NCBI RefSeq assembly: GCF_049994355.1
Contig: NZ_CP188257.1
Coordinates: 620,001 to 684,000 of the forward strand
DNA: 64,000 nt
Source of the DNA: Angustibacter sp049994355
GTDB taxonomy: Bacteria; Actinomycetota; Actinomycetes; Actinomycetales; Angustibacteraceae
Reading direction: 5' to 3'
In this document: piece by piece, positions 27,155-35,883 of the stretch
Position numbering within the stretch: position 1 is the stretch's first letter
How the letters are laid out: every line of letters begins with the position of its first letter
Program-made: the position numbers and the translations under genes
The notes under the pieces: generated by a model
Databases searched by the model: none
Seen by the model: the letters and a program-made list of their open reading frames with translations, nothing else
What the model was told of the DNA's origin: nothing

Positions 27155-28166
27155 GCGAGCGAGAAGGAACCTCCCTCTGATCAGCTGTACAGTCGGGCCG
27201 CTAACTGGGTGTGTCCCATTTTCGGCGCACGCCCCAATCGGCCGCAACCAGGCGCGCCACGTCCGCTCACTGCCTGCGGGTTCAGGCGGTCAACGCAGCG
27301 CCTGCGCCAGTGCTTGTGATGGTGTCTTGAGCTGCAGGGTCTGTCGAGGGCGTCCGTTGAGCTGGTCGGCGATGGTGTCGAGGTCGGCCGGCGCCGCGTG
27401 AACACCCCCTGGAGGCCTCGGTCGGCGCGGGTCGTGCAGGTCAGGACCCCCAACACTGGCGCGGTCGAACCTTCTGATTGACCCCGCCGATCGAGCTCTG
27501 CGAACCCCATCATGCCGCCAGCACGCGCGGCGAAGGGATGACCGGCAGCCCCCGCTCGGGCCTGCCCACCAGCCGAGGACACCGGCCTTGACGAGCGCCC
27601 CCCGGCAGGAGCCGCACCTCGTAGCGATCTCCACCGCCCAATGCTCCGACGACCCAGGCGTCGACCTCAAGGCCCTACGGCCGCTACGCGGTCGGGCAAG
27701 CCCGAGCCCTGACCCCGACGTCCGAGTCGACGTGCCTCAGCTACCTGGAGACCATCAAACCAAGCACCGAGGCGGCGCTTCACCCTGCTTGCCCGCGTGG
27801 TCGCCCGACCAGCACGAGACTAATCAATGCATTGGCCGCGTCATCGCCACGACGCAGGGTGGGTAGGACAAGCGGGATCTCGGTTGACACCTCGGGCATG
27901 GCGATAGGCCCGGGCGAACCCTCCCAACGAACGGGCCCACGGGGACGCTCGCGTGGCCAACGCCTTGCCTGTCCGTGAGCCATTTGCGCCTCCCGGCCGT
28001 CCATCCCATGAACGCCCGCAGCCCCGTCCTCGACGGGGGACATGGGCCCGTTGAAGACCAGATGCCCCTGTGCCACCAGTGGTTCGGCTTCCTTGAGGCG
28101 AGCCCGGTCGGCGCGGTGACGCAGCCGTGCCGCTTGCAAGCGGGGCGCGCGAACGAAAGGTACATC
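27155..28166. other. gene-poor decayed region
   Basis: About 1 kb without an intact gene. The only recognisable coding trace is the IS30-type transposase tail at 27290-27388 on the minus strand. Other open frames here have uneven codon use and no recognisable motifs. No terminal inverted repeats, CRISPR or RNA gene was found by eye. The 28000-28166 part is a long leader before the cell-wall hydrolase; I could not match it to a riboswitch class. Confidence 0.6.
27290..27388 (-). pseudogene. IS30-family transposase C-terminal remnant
   Basis: The last 32 codons of a minus-strand frame read DLDTIADQLNGRPRQTL and KTPSQALAQAL, which matches the C-terminal end of IS30-family transposases (pattern LNxRPRKTLxxxTPxE). 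The catalytic DDE core upstream is missing, so only a fragment remains. Confidence 0.65.
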
Positions 28167-28877
28167 GTGATTGGACACATCCGGCGCCGACACCTGCTGA
28201 CCAGCTTGACCGCTCTCGCGGCCGGCGCCGCCGTGGCAGGCGGGTTCACCCTCCCCGACGGCGGTTCCGCCCAGGCCACCGTTCCGCGCTATGAGGTGAC
28301 GACCGACCCGATCGCCGACCTGCACGCGGTCGACCCCCGCTGGTACGTCGCCCGCCACAGCCTGATGACCGCGGCGGCGGAGTACCGGGCATTGCTGGCC
28401 GAGAAGGCCCGGATCAGGGCCGCACGGATCAGGGCCGCCCGGATCAGGGCAGCCCGGATCAGGGCAGCCCGGATCAGGGCAGCCCGACTCCAGGCAGCCC
28501 GACTCCAGGCAGCCAAGGAACGCGCCGAGGCCCGCAGGAGGGCCGCCCGCACAGCCGAACACCGTCGACAGCTGAGGATGGACCCCCGCTCCGCGGCCCG
28601 CGCCCTGCTCGGCGACTCCGGGTTCGCCTCGGGCCAGTTCGGCTGCTTGGACTCGCTGTGGCAGAAGGAGAGCGGCTGGAAGCTGCACGCCGACAACCCG
28701 ACGTCCAGCGCCTACGGCATTCCCCAGTCGCTACCTGGCAGCAAGATGGGCTCGATCGCGAGCGACTGGCGCGACAACCCGGTCACCCAGATCACGTGGG
28801 GGCTGCAGTACATCAAGAGCGCCTACGGCACCCCCTGCGCCGCGTGGCGCCACAGCCAGTCATTCGGCTGGTACTGA
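28167..28877 (+). CDS. secreted transglycosylase-like cell-wall protein with RIRAA repeats
   Basis: A 236-residue exported protein. It has a signal peptide (IRRRHLLTSLTALAAGAAVAGG, cleavage near AQA), an Ala/Arg-rich coiled-coil made of five RIRAA and two RLQAA units (about 80-120), and a C-terminal aggregation-promoting-factor / lytic-transglycosylase-like domain (catalytic-type Glu in QKESGW, then AYGIPQSLPGSKM and ITWGLQYIKSAYGTPC). It probably acts on peptidoglycan. The GTG start has GAAAGG 6 nt upstream. The repeats are identical at DNA level. Confidence 0.82.
   Translation: MIGHIRRRHLLTSLTALAAGAAVAGGFTLPDGGSAQATVPRYEVTTDPIADLHAVDPRWYVARHSLMTAAAEYRALLAEKARIRAARIRAARIRAARIRAARIRAARLQAARLQAAKERAEARRRAARTAEHRRQLRMDPRSAARALLGDSGFASGQFGCLDSLWQKESGWKLHADNPTSSAYGIPQSLPGSKMGSIASDWRDNPVTQITWGLQYIKSAYGTPCAAWRHSQSFGWY
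28409..28512. repeat. 15-bp tandem repeats inside the cell-wall protein gene
   Basis: Near-identical 15-bp units (core CGGATCAGGGC) occur about five times, followed by two diverged units with CTCCAGGCAGCC. They encode the RIRAA and RLQAA pentapeptides of the coiled-coil. Copy number could vary without shifting the frame. Confidence 0.85.
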
Positions 28878-28904
28878 TGGATCGGCGGGCACGTCCGATG
28901 AGTC

Positions 28905-30302
28905 TCACGCGCCGCTGGTGGCCCGCCGTTGCGTCCGGAAGGCCGCCGCCACGCCGGCGATGGCCGCCACGCTGAACGCGCAGAGCACGGCGCCGACCTG
29001 GGATAGGCCGGCGAGGGGGCCGAGTACGGCGACGCCGAGCGCGGATCCGGCCTGTCGCCCGGCGTTGAGTGCGCCTTGCGCCACGCCAGCGATCTCGCCG
29101 CGTGCCTGCATGGCGACGTGGGCCGTGGCCGCCGGGATGACCGTCGTGCTCGCGAGCACCAGAGCGATCTCGGCACCGATGATCCAACCCAGTGCCCCCC
29201 CGGTGCTGGTCGCGCCGAACAGCAGCGCACCGGCCACGACGTCCAACGCCAAGCCCACGAGAATGACCCGCGGCGCGCCGTATCTCGCGACTAGGCGACC
29301 TGCGAACACCGGCAGGATGCACATGGGAAGCGTCATCGGCACGAAGGAGAGGCCGGTCTGGAGCGGGGTCAGCTCGAGCTCGCGCTGGAGCCAAAGGGTC
29401 AGGGTGTAGAGCACGCCGTAGAAGACCAAGGTCGCGACGGCGGCGGCGGCGATGCTCGCGGTGATGTCACGCCGCGCGACGAGAGCCGCGGGAAGGACCG
29501 GGTGACTCACCCGGCGCTCGACCGCCACCAGGATCGCAGCGGCCACCGCCGCCACCGTCAGAGCGATCCATGCAACGGGCTGCGACCAGCCATGGGTACC
29601 ACCCTGAATGAGGCCGAAGGTGAGGGCGGTGAGCATGACGATGGACAGCCCGATGCCCGGGATGTCGAGCGGCCGCACCGCGGATGCCGTCACTGCCGAG
29701 GCTCGCCGGGACAGCAGCAATGCCACGAGGGCGATCGGTGGATTCACGAGGAACACCAGGCGCCACCCGCTCGCGGTCACCAGCAGTCCACCCAGCACTG
29801 GGCCGAAGAGCAAGCCGCTGCTGGTCACGGCGGCCCACGTGCCGATCGCACGGGCACGCGCGGCCGGGTCGGGGAACATGCTGGCGAGCAGCGCGATCGA
29901 TGCCGGCACCATGAACGCGGCCGCCGCCCCGAGCAGCACCCTGGCCGCGATCAACAGCTCGACGGTAGGGACAGCGGCGCACCCAAGGGACAGCAGACCG
30001 AACGCGAGCAGCGCGCGCCGGTAGACGCGCTTGGCGCCGAACCGGTCCGACAGTGCGCCAGCGGCCAGCAACAGACCGGAGAAGGTGATGGTGTAGGCGA
30101 CAACCGTCCAGGGCAGGGCAGTAGCGCTCGCCTGCAGGTCGCGCTGCACATCGGGCAGCGCGACGTTGAGGATCGACGTATCGAGCAAGACGAGGAAGTT
30201 GCCGATTGCCAGTCCTGCGAAGACCAGGCGCGAGGGCCCAGCGGAAGCGGGCCGCTCGGACGTGATCGGGATGGTGGCGCTGTGCTGACCAGGAAGCGTC
30301 AT
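28905..30302 (-). CDS. MFS drug exporter (DHA2/EmrB-like, 14 TM)
   Basis: A 465-residue major-facilitator exporter. The opening helix carries FLVLLDTSILNVALPDVQRDL, the signature of the 14-TM DHA2 group; motif A is LSDRFGAKRVYRR. These use proton influx to expel drugs or natural products. The ATG is one base from the upstream monooxygenase/glyoxalase stop, so the two are co-translated in the operon led by the aldo/keto reductase. Substrate unknown; the neighbours suggest a toxic small molecule or quinone. Confidence 0.9.
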   Translation of the reverse strand: MTLPGQHSATIPITSERPASAGPSRLVFAGLAIGNFLVLLDTSILNVALPDVQRDLQASATALPWTVVAYTITFSGLLLAAGALSDRFGAKRVYRRALLAFGLLSLGCAAVPTVELLIAARVLLGAAAAFMVPASIALLASMFPDPAARARAIGTWAAVTSSGLLFGPVLGGLLVTASGWRLVFLVNPPIALVALLLSRRASAVTASAVRPLDIPGIGLSIVMLTALTFGLIQGGTHGWSQPVAWIALTVAAVAAAILVAVERRVSHPVLPAALVARRDITASIAAAAVATLVFYGVLYTLTLWLQRELELTPLQTGLSFVPMTLPMCILPVFAGRLVARYGAPRVILVGLALDVVAGALLFGATSTGGALGWIIGAEIALVLASTTVIPAATAHVAMQARGEIAGVAQGALNAGRQAGSALGVAVLGPLAGLSQVGAVLCAFSVAAIAGVAAAFRTQRRATSGA

Positions 30303-30303
30303 C

Positions 30304-31080
30304 TCAGGCACCGATCCCGTCGGGCAGAACACCGGTGCGCGCCCAGGCGGTCAGTGGATCCGCGGCCTGCGCACCGACGTACTCGATACGGGTCCCGTAC
30401 CGGTCGGGCCTGGTGATGATGGCGAACGGGGTGCTGCCCTGTTCCATCCGGAACACCGCCTCGACCCCCGGCGCTCCCGGCTCAGTGAGTCGCTCGAGCC
30501 GGGCGTCCATGTCGTCCTCCCAGTAGCCGTGGTAGAAGATTTGGCCGCACTTGTCGGCCGAGATGATGCCGTCGCCCGCGGCCTGGATCAGCTCCAGGAA
30601 CGGCGCCTCGGTCATGGACAGCACCGCAGTCAGCTCGAAGGGGTGCGGATCCGGATCCTCCAACCTGGGGATGTCGAACGTCCCCGGCTCGGTGAACCGC
30701 ACCCCGAGGGAGTCGCTGTAGTACTTGACCGCCTCCTCCAGGTCGTCGACGACGATGCCAGTGTGGAAGTACGGCGCGGACCTGGCCTGGTTGAACGCAT
30801 CGACGAACTGCACGACTGCTGGCGGCTCGTCAAGGTGTTCCAGCAGTAGCGGGATGAACGTCGCCAGGTACGGCGCACGTTGGTGCGTCTCGAGCGCCGC
30901 TCGGTCCCGATAGCTCTCGATGACGAGCCGCCGACGCGGGTTCTGCGGCTCGACCACGTAGTCGAACCGGACGCAACCCGGCTCCTGCTGCATGATGTCG
31001 GTGGTGAGGTCCGCCATGAGGGCGTCGACTGCCTGTTCGTGGCCGGCCTTGACCAACTGCTCGGCCGTAATGGTGATCAC
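30304..31080 (-). CDS. ABM monooxygenase - VOC (glyoxalase) fusion protein
   Basis: A 258-residue two-domain enzyme. Residues 1-95 form an antibiotic-biosynthesis-monooxygenase (ABM) ferredoxin-like fold (MQQEPGCVRFDYVVEPQNPRR). Residues 115-245 form a vicinal-oxygen-chelate/glyoxalase domain (YFHTGIVVDDLEEAVKYYSDSLG, later Glu/His metal-ligand candidates). The fusion suggests oxidation followed by metal-dependent rearrangement or binding of an aromatic or dicarbonyl compound. GTG start with GAGGAG about 5 nt upstream. It lies between the reductase and the MFS exporter. Confidence 0.83.
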   Translation of the reverse strand: MITITAEQLVKAGHEQAVDALMADLTTDIMQQEPGCVRFDYVVEPQNPRRRLVIESYRDRAALETHQRAPYLATFIPLLLEHLDEPPAVVQFVDAFNQARSAPYFHTGIVVDDLEEAVKYYSDSLGVRFTEPGTFDIPRLEDPDPHPFELTAVLSMTEAPFLELIQAAGDGIISADKCGQIFYHGYWEDDMDARLERLTEPGAPGVEAVFRMEQGSTPFAIITRPDRYGTRIEYVGAQAADPLTAWARTGVLPDGIGA

Positions 31081-31126
31081 GAGTACTCCTCTGCGAACGA
31101 ATGGTGTGAGCGTTCGGTGCTCGGCA

Positions 31127-32149
31127 CTAGCTGGACGCCCGGGCGGTGACCGGTACCGCGAACGAGGCCCGATCGCCGGCCCAGGAGCCGGGCGGGGCTT
31201 CTCGGTCCATCTCGGCCAGGCGCGCGGGGTCGAGCAGCAGCTCGGACGCGGACGCGTTCTCGCGCGCCCGTTCGGCACGTCGCGTGCCGGGGATGGGGAC
31301 GACGTCAGCACCCTGGGCCAGTAGCCAGGCGAGGGACAGCTGAGCTGTCGAGACCCCCCACTGCCCGGCCAGGCTCGTGAGCGCTTCGACTTGGGCCAGG
31401 TTGGCGGGCACGTGGTCGACGCCGAATCGTGGGTCGTTCGCCCGAAACGGACTGGCAGTCATGGTCCCGACATCGAGGCCGCCTCCTAGCAGGCCCCGGC
31501 CGAGCGGACTGTAGGGCACCAGGCCCATGCCCAGCGCTCGCGCGATCGGGATGACGTCGTCCTCCGGCTGCCGCCACATCAGCGACCACTCGGTCTGGAC
31601 GGCCGCGAGGCGGTGCACCGTATGCGCCTTCAGCAACTGCTCGACGCTGACCTCGCTGACGCCCAGCCACCGCACCTTTCCTGCCTGGACGAGCTCGGCC
31701 ATGGCTCCGATGCTCTCCTCGATCGGCACGCCAGGATCGACCCGGTGCAGGTAGTACAGGTCGAGGTAGTCCACGCCCAGCCGTCGCAAGGAGTCCTCGC
31801 AGTAGCCGGCCACCCGATCCGGGTGCGCGTCGAGGTAGACGCCGGTGTCACCGCGGACGATCCCGAACTTGCTGGCCACCTGGACCGTGGTGCGGTCCAC
31901 ACCGCTGGATCGCAGAGCCGCGCCCAGCAGGCGTTCGTTGTGGCCCGCTCCGTAGCTCATCGCCGTGTCGAACAGCGTGACGCCGGCGTCGAGGGCGGCG
32001 TGAACGGTGGCAGTCGACTCGGTGTCGTCGACCGGGCCATACCCCTGGGACAGCCCCATGCAGCCGAACCCGATCGCCGAGGTGACCAGAGGGCCGAGGT
32101 GACGGGGAGGCGCCTTCGCGGCAGGCGTGGTCAGCGGTCGAGACGTCAT
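31127..32149 (-). CDS. aldo/keto reductase
   Basis: A 340-residue NADPH-dependent aldo/keto reductase of the YajO/AKR type. It shows GFGCMGLSQGYG, the catalytic-Asp strand LFDTAMSYGAGHNE (Asp and Tyr of the tetrad), YLDLYYLHRVD (His) and VPIPGTRR near the C-terminus for cofactor binding. The ATG at 32149 follows GGAAGG. First gene of an operon with the monooxygenase/glyoxalase and MFS genes, divergent from a LysR regulator that probably controls it. Confidence 0.92.
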   Translation of the reverse strand: MTSRPLTTPAAKAPPRHLGPLVTSAIGFGCMGLSQGYGPVDDTESTATVHAALDAGVTLFDTAMSYGAGHNERLLGAALRSSGVDRTTVQVASKFGIVRGDTGVYLDAHPDRVAGYCEDSLRRLGVDYLDLYYLHRVDPGVPIEESIGAMAELVQAGKVRWLGVSEVSVEQLLKAHTVHRLAAVQTEWSLMWRQPEDDVIPIARALGMGLVPYSPLGRGLLGGGLDVGTMTASPFRANDPRFGVDHVPANLAQVEALTSLAGQWGVSTAQLSLAWLLAQGADVVPIPGTRRAERARENASASELLLDPARLAEMDREAPPGSWAGDRASFAVPVTARASS

Positions 32150-32227
32150 ATGGCTAGCCTTCCGGTCGGGCATTGATAGGTCAAAGACAGGTTCCTGATG
32201 TCATTAAGAACGAGATACGATGAATCC

Positions 32228-33106
32228 GTGGAGCTGCGTCAGCTGGTGTATCTGGAAGCCGTGGTCCGGTGTGGGGGCTTCACCCGGGCTGGGGAAGAAC
32301 TGCACATCGCCCAGCCGGCCATCTCGGCACAAGTGCGTCGGCTCGAGAAGGAGCTGGGTGTCGAGCTGCTGCGCCGGACGACGAGGTCCGTGGTCCTCAC
32401 TGTGGCCGGTCGCCAGTTCCTGCAGCACGTCACGGCCGCTCTGGGGTTGCTCGATCGCGCCCGCGCCGAGGCTGAGGGCCATCGGACGATGGCCCTGGGA
32501 CACGTCCGTGTGGGCACCACGCCCATCACGGGCGACCTTGACCTCGTGGCCGCGCTCGCCGGGTTTCGGGAGCGCTACCCCGGGGTCAGGCTGTCGTTGC
32601 GAACCGGCTTGGCAGACCCCTTGCTGGATGAGATGCGGCGAGGATCTCTCGACGTCGTCGTCGCTCCCTCGCACAGCACGGACGATCCGTACCTGCGCGT
32701 CGTCCCCGTGGCCCGCGAGCAGCTCGTTCTGGTGACACCCCTGGCCGATGACCGAATCGTCGAGACGATGGCTGACGTCGTCGACGACGTCTTCGTCTGC
32801 CTGCCCCAGAACAGCGGACTGCGCCGCCTTTTGGGCGCGGCCTTTGCTCCCCTGGGCGCTACCCCGCGCGTGGAGTTCGAGACGTCCACGCCAGCCAGTA
32901 TCCGCGAGCTGGTTGCTGCGGGCTTCGGCTCAGCCCTGCTCGCGGCGTCCGTCGTAGCGCAGCCCGGCCCAGCCGTGCGCGTACACCACCTTCCCGATCT
33001 GCCTGAGCACCCACGGATCTGCGTCTACTCGGTCGAGCACGGCGGCCCGCCAGCCGCCCGGCGCTTCGTCGACGAACTCGTCAACGGGTCGACCAGCCGA
33101 GGGTGA
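32228..33106 (+). CDS. LysR-family transcriptional regulator
   Basis: A 292-residue LTTR. The N-terminal winged HTH (LRQLVYLEAVVRCGGFTRAGEELHIAQPAISAQVRRLEKELG region) is complete, followed by the two-lobe effector-binding domain. The GTG start puts the family-typical ELRQL at residues 2-6. It is divergent from the aldo/keto reductase operon across 78 bp containing GACA-N9-TGTC, a possible LTTR site, so it likely activates that operon in response to a substrate. Confidence 0.9.
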   Translation: MELRQLVYLEAVVRCGGFTRAGEELHIAQPAISAQVRRLEKELGVELLRRTTRSVVLTVAGRQFLQHVTAALGLLDRARAEAEGHRTMALGHVRVGTTPITGDLDLVAALAGFRERYPGVRLSLRTGLADPLLDEMRRGSLDVVVAPSHSTDDPYLRVVPVAREQLVLVTPLADDRIVETMADVVDDVFVCLPQNSGLRRLLGAAFAPLGATPRVEFETSTPASIRELVAAGFGSALLAASVVAQPGPAVRVHHLPDLPEHPRICVYSVEHGGPPAARRFVDELVNGSTSRG

Positions 33107-33112
33107 GCCTGT

Positions 33113-34297
33113 TCACAGGCCACGGTTCTCGAAGCGGGGGCCGTAGTAGACCGGTGCGCTCAGATCGGTGAGGGCGCCCAGCTCCATTGCCTCCTGCGGG
33201 TAGAGCTCGGTGATGCGGCCGACGACGTCCCCTGGCACCTGTTGACGGACGATCTCGAAGCACGAGATCACCCGCAGCTCGTTCATCTCGAGCACCGCGC
33301 GACCGAGTGCCGGCCATCCTTCTTCCGGCGGACCGTTCCACGCGTCGTCCAGGGCGGCCAGCATTCGGGTGTATGCCTCGTCGAACTGTCGCAGCCGGGG
33401 TTCCACCTCACCGCGGCGCGGGTCGACCGCCAGCAGAGCGCGATAGCCGTCACGGGGCACTGCCAACGTGTTGATCACACGTGGCCAGGACAGGGATGGG
33501 CCGCGGAACCAGCGACGCTGTCCTTCCGAGCGCCTACCCGGCCCCGCGGCCTCGTGAGCCGCGGGACCGGTGTACCCGCGCCCGTACCGCAGTTCGGCGA
33601 ACCGGGCGTAGTGCGACAGCTCCTCATCCGACGGCGGTCCGGCCGATCGGGTCGAACCACCGGCGCCCTCGCCCTGGTCGATGACCAGGTCGATGCTGGC
33701 GAGGATCTGCTCGACCGGGTCACCGGTCGGACGGACGACGCGGTACCCGAGGTTGCCGCCCACCTGGTTCGCGTGCTGTCGACCCCGGCAGGCCGCGGCC
33801 ACCGCCGCGGCGTTCTTCTCCACCGCCTCCCGGATCGCCCGGTAGAACGCTCCGATCGAGGCATACCCGACTCGGTCGTCCGCCGGCGGCGGGCTGAGCT
33901 CGTCCGGGCCTTCGATCGACATGAAGACCTCGAGCTGGCGCCGTGACAACGGCGCGAGCCGGGCGCGCAGACCCGTGACCAGGCCCGGCAGGCCATGGAG
34001 CACCGCGGACGGGTCGAGGGATCGGATCCGTGGCCGACCCCCGACGGCCGCGAGAGCGTTGCACATCGCGGCCATGTGCAGCATCTCCTCCATCAGCACC
34101 GAGCGCAGCGTGTTGTACGCCGGGTAGTTCTGTACCTCGAGGGAGTACATGGCTGCGGAATAGAGCGGCATCGTGGCGTGCTCGATCGCGATGGCGCTCT
34201 GCAAGGCCCCGCGGATCCAGTGCAGGTCATGCGGTCTCGCCGTCGCTGGGACCGGCAGGCTCTGCTGGTGGCGGCGTGCGTCGCTGGTCGTGGTCAT
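33113..34297 (-). CDS. ferritin-like domain protein (VioB/PF12902 type)
   Basis: A 394-residue protein with the N-terminal ferritin-like fold of the VioB group: ALQSAIAIEHATMPLYSAAM and LRSVLMEEMLHMAAMCNAL give the E...H and EExxH ligand pattern for a possible di-metal site. The remaining 250 residues are less conserved and include YGPRFENRGL at the C-terminus. Family members join natural-product pathways (VioB, RebD/StaD) or are of unknown function. It is the last gene of the six-gene operon and starts 3 bp after the DJ-1 gene stop. Substrate cannot be inferred. Confidence 0.82.
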   Translation of the reverse strand: MTTTSDARRHQQSLPVPATARPHDLHWIRGALQSAIAIEHATMPLYSAAMYSLEVQNYPAYNTLRSVLMEEMLHMAAMCNALAAVGGRPRIRSLDPSAVLHGLPGLVTGLRARLAPLSRRQLEVFMSIEGPDELSPPPADDRVGYASIGAFYRAIREAVEKNAAAVAAACRGRQHANQVGGNLGYRVVRPTGDPVEQILASIDLVIDQGEGAGGSTRSAGPPSDEELSHYARFAELRYGRGYTGPAAHEAAGPGRRSEGQRRWFRGPSLSWPRVINTLAVPRDGYRALLAVDPRRGEVEPRLRQFDEAYTRMLAALDDAWNGPPEEGWPALGRAVLEMNELRVISCFEIVRQQVPGDVVGRITELYPQEAMELGALTDLSAPVYYGPRFENRGL

Positions 34298-34300
34298 GGC

Positions 34301-35146
34301 TCACTCCGGCGGAAGCAGCATGGGCTGGAACAGGTCCTGGAAGCTCGACTCGAGCGCCTCGTGCTCGAAGAACTGCGGGCCGATCGGATCGAAGACGGCC
34401 TCGCCGATGCCGGCGAGGGTGTCGAACATCATGGAGACGATGGTCCCGACCTCTCGGCCGAAGTAGTACGCGACGATCGCCACGGCACTCGCGTTGACGC
34501 CGTAGGAACCGGTCGCCGTCCACACCCTGCGACCGGGGTCTCCAACCCACATGCGGCGGGTCGCGGGCGCGTCGAACCCTTCCTCGCGCAGTCCACGGCC
34601 GATTGCGGCGACGCTGGTCACGGTCGCGTCGTCGAGGATGCCGGCCCGGGCGACGACGCCGACGCCCGAGCAGTTGGCGGCCACCACACGGCCGGCTGCG
34701 TGGTGCCCTCGGATCAGCTCGAGGACCCGCTCGTCGGTTGCGATCGCGCCCGACCCCACCCCGCCCGGGATGTAGAGCAGGTCGTACAGATGGTCGGGAT
34801 CCAAGGTGCGGTCGGGAACGACCTGGGTGCCCATCTGCATCGTGACCACGCCCGGTTCGAGGGAGACGAGCTCCACCGTGAGCTCTTCAGGAGCCGCCTC
34901 CCGTGGCCACGGGGCGATGTCGCCCCGTAGCACGAGAGTCGCGCCCTTGAAGATCTCCACCGGGGTCAGGCAGTCCTGCTCGCTGACCTTGTCGTAGCCG
35001 AGGACCCCGATCGACCGGATGACGTCGGTTGCCTGGCCGTCGGAAGGTGTGCGGTCGACCACGTCACGGCGGCGCGCGCCAGGTCCGGTGCCGTTCAGGT
35101 CCGGCCGGCCGGTGTCACCGACGTGACGCTCGACGTAGACGTTCAT
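34301..35146 (-). CDS. DJ-1/PfpI-family protein, isocyanide-hydratase/AraC-amidotransferase-like
   Basis: A 281-residue member of the GATase1/DJ-1 superfamily, about 60 residues longer at its N-terminus than typical. The core has IGVLGYDKVSEQDCLTPVEIF, LLYIPGGVGSG, and the nucleophile elbow AANCSGVGVVARAG with the reactive-site Cys, then TATGSYGVNAS. This pattern is closest to the isonitrile-hydratase / AraC-type subgroup; no HTH is attached. Its ATG overlaps the stop of the upstream DJ-1 gene as ATGA. Catalysis is likely but the substrate is unknown. Confidence 0.8.
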   Translation of the reverse strand: MNVYVERHVGDTGRPDLNGTGPGARRRDVVDRTPSDGQATDVIRSIGVLGYDKVSEQDCLTPVEIFKGATLVLRGDIAPWPREAAPEELTVELVSLEPGVVTMQMGTQVVPDRTLDPDHLYDLLYIPGGVGSGAIATDERVLELIRGHHAAGRVVAANCSGVGVVARAGILDDATVTSVAAIGRGLREEGFDAPATRRMWVGDPGRRVWTATGSYGVNASAVAIVAYYFGREVGTIVSMMFDTLAGIGEAVFDPIGPQFFEHEALESSFQDLFQPMLLPPE

Positions 35147-35817
35147 CCCAGCGCCTCCAGCGTCAGCTCGGCGACGCGAACAGCCGAGGCGGGGTTCTGC
35201 CCGGTCACCAGGCGCTGGTCACTGACGGCGAACGAGCTGAAGTTCTCCGCCTGTTCGTGCTTGGCGCCCCGGACCTCGAGCGTGCCCTGCAGCAGGAACG
35301 GCACGACATCGGTGAGCCCGACGGCGGCCTCTTCATCGTCGGTGAAGGAGGACACTCGCTTGCCCTCGACCAGCATCGTGCCGTCGGGCAGCCGCAGGTT
35401 GACCAGGCCGGCCGGACCGTGGCAGACGGCCGCAACCACGCCACCGCCGTCGTAGATCGCAGCTGCCAGCCCCGCCAGAGCTCTGTCTCCAGGCAGATCC
35501 CACATCGCCCCGTGGCCGCCGGCGTAGTAGATGGCGGAGTAGTCCGCGGGATCCAGGTCCGCGGCGATCGGCGTGCTCTCGAGGGACTGCGCCACCCACT
35601 CGTCAGCCAGGAACGACCGCGTGATGGTGTCGTCGTCCTTGAGCCCGTCGAGCGGGACCCGGCCGCCGCGGACCGAGACGAAGGCGATGTCGTACCCCGC
35701 CTCCTGGAACACCCGGGCCGGGTGCGCGAACTCCGGCGCGTACGCCCCGGTGGTCCGGCCGGTGTCGCCCAGCTCGGCGTGGCTGGTCAGTGCGAACAAG
35801 ATGGTGCCCTTGCTCAT
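35143..35817 (-). CDS. DJ-1/PfpI-family protein (Hsp31/glyoxalase-III-like)
   Basis: A 224-residue type-1 glutamine-amidotransferase-fold protein. It has ELGDTGRTTGAYAPEFAHP, GGHGAMWDLP and the nucleophile elbow AVCHGPAGL with Cys and His, the residues used by Hsp31-type glutathione-independent glyoxalases and deglycases. GGGAG precedes the ATG. Its stop overlaps the next gene (ATGA). It is one of three DJ-1 paralogues of different subtypes in this operon, so they probably act on successive or related carbonyl intermediates. Confidence 0.87.
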   Translation of the reverse strand: MSKGTILFALTSHAELGDTGRTTGAYAPEFAHPARVFQEAGYDIAFVSVRGGRVPLDGLKDDDTITRSFLADEWVAQSLESTPIAADLDPADYSAIYYAGGHGAMWDLPGDRALAGLAAAIYDGGGVVAAVCHGPAGLVNLRLPDGTMLVEGKRVSSFTDDEEAAVGLTDVVPFLLQGTLEVRGAKHEQAENFSSFAVSDQRLVTGQNPASAVRVAELTLEALG

Positions 35818-35883
35818 GTCAACTCCCTGTCTGCTTGTCGTGATGGTGGTGAGGGCGTGCGGTGCGTTGTCGTAGTGCTGCGG

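Noticed and set aside
27990..28166. A cyclic-dinucleotide riboswitch before the cell-wall hydrolase
   Set aside because: Such genes often have ydaO leaders in actinobacteria, but I could not find the conserved ydaO or GEMM core; only GACGCAG vaguely resembles part of GEMM.
25213..28166. A right-hand attachment site duplicating the tRNA-Thr 3' end
   Set aside because: No second copy of the T-arm and acceptor sequence was seen by eye; a computed search is needed, so no att site is annotated.
28878..28904. A terminator between the cell-wall hydrolase and MFS genes
   Set aside because: The only hairpin (ATCGG ... CCGAT) has a 5-bp stem and is too weak to call.
34301..35146. An AraC/GlxA-type transcription regulator
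   Set aside because: The DJ-1 core resembles the sensor half of those regulators, but no AraC helix-turn-helix follows.
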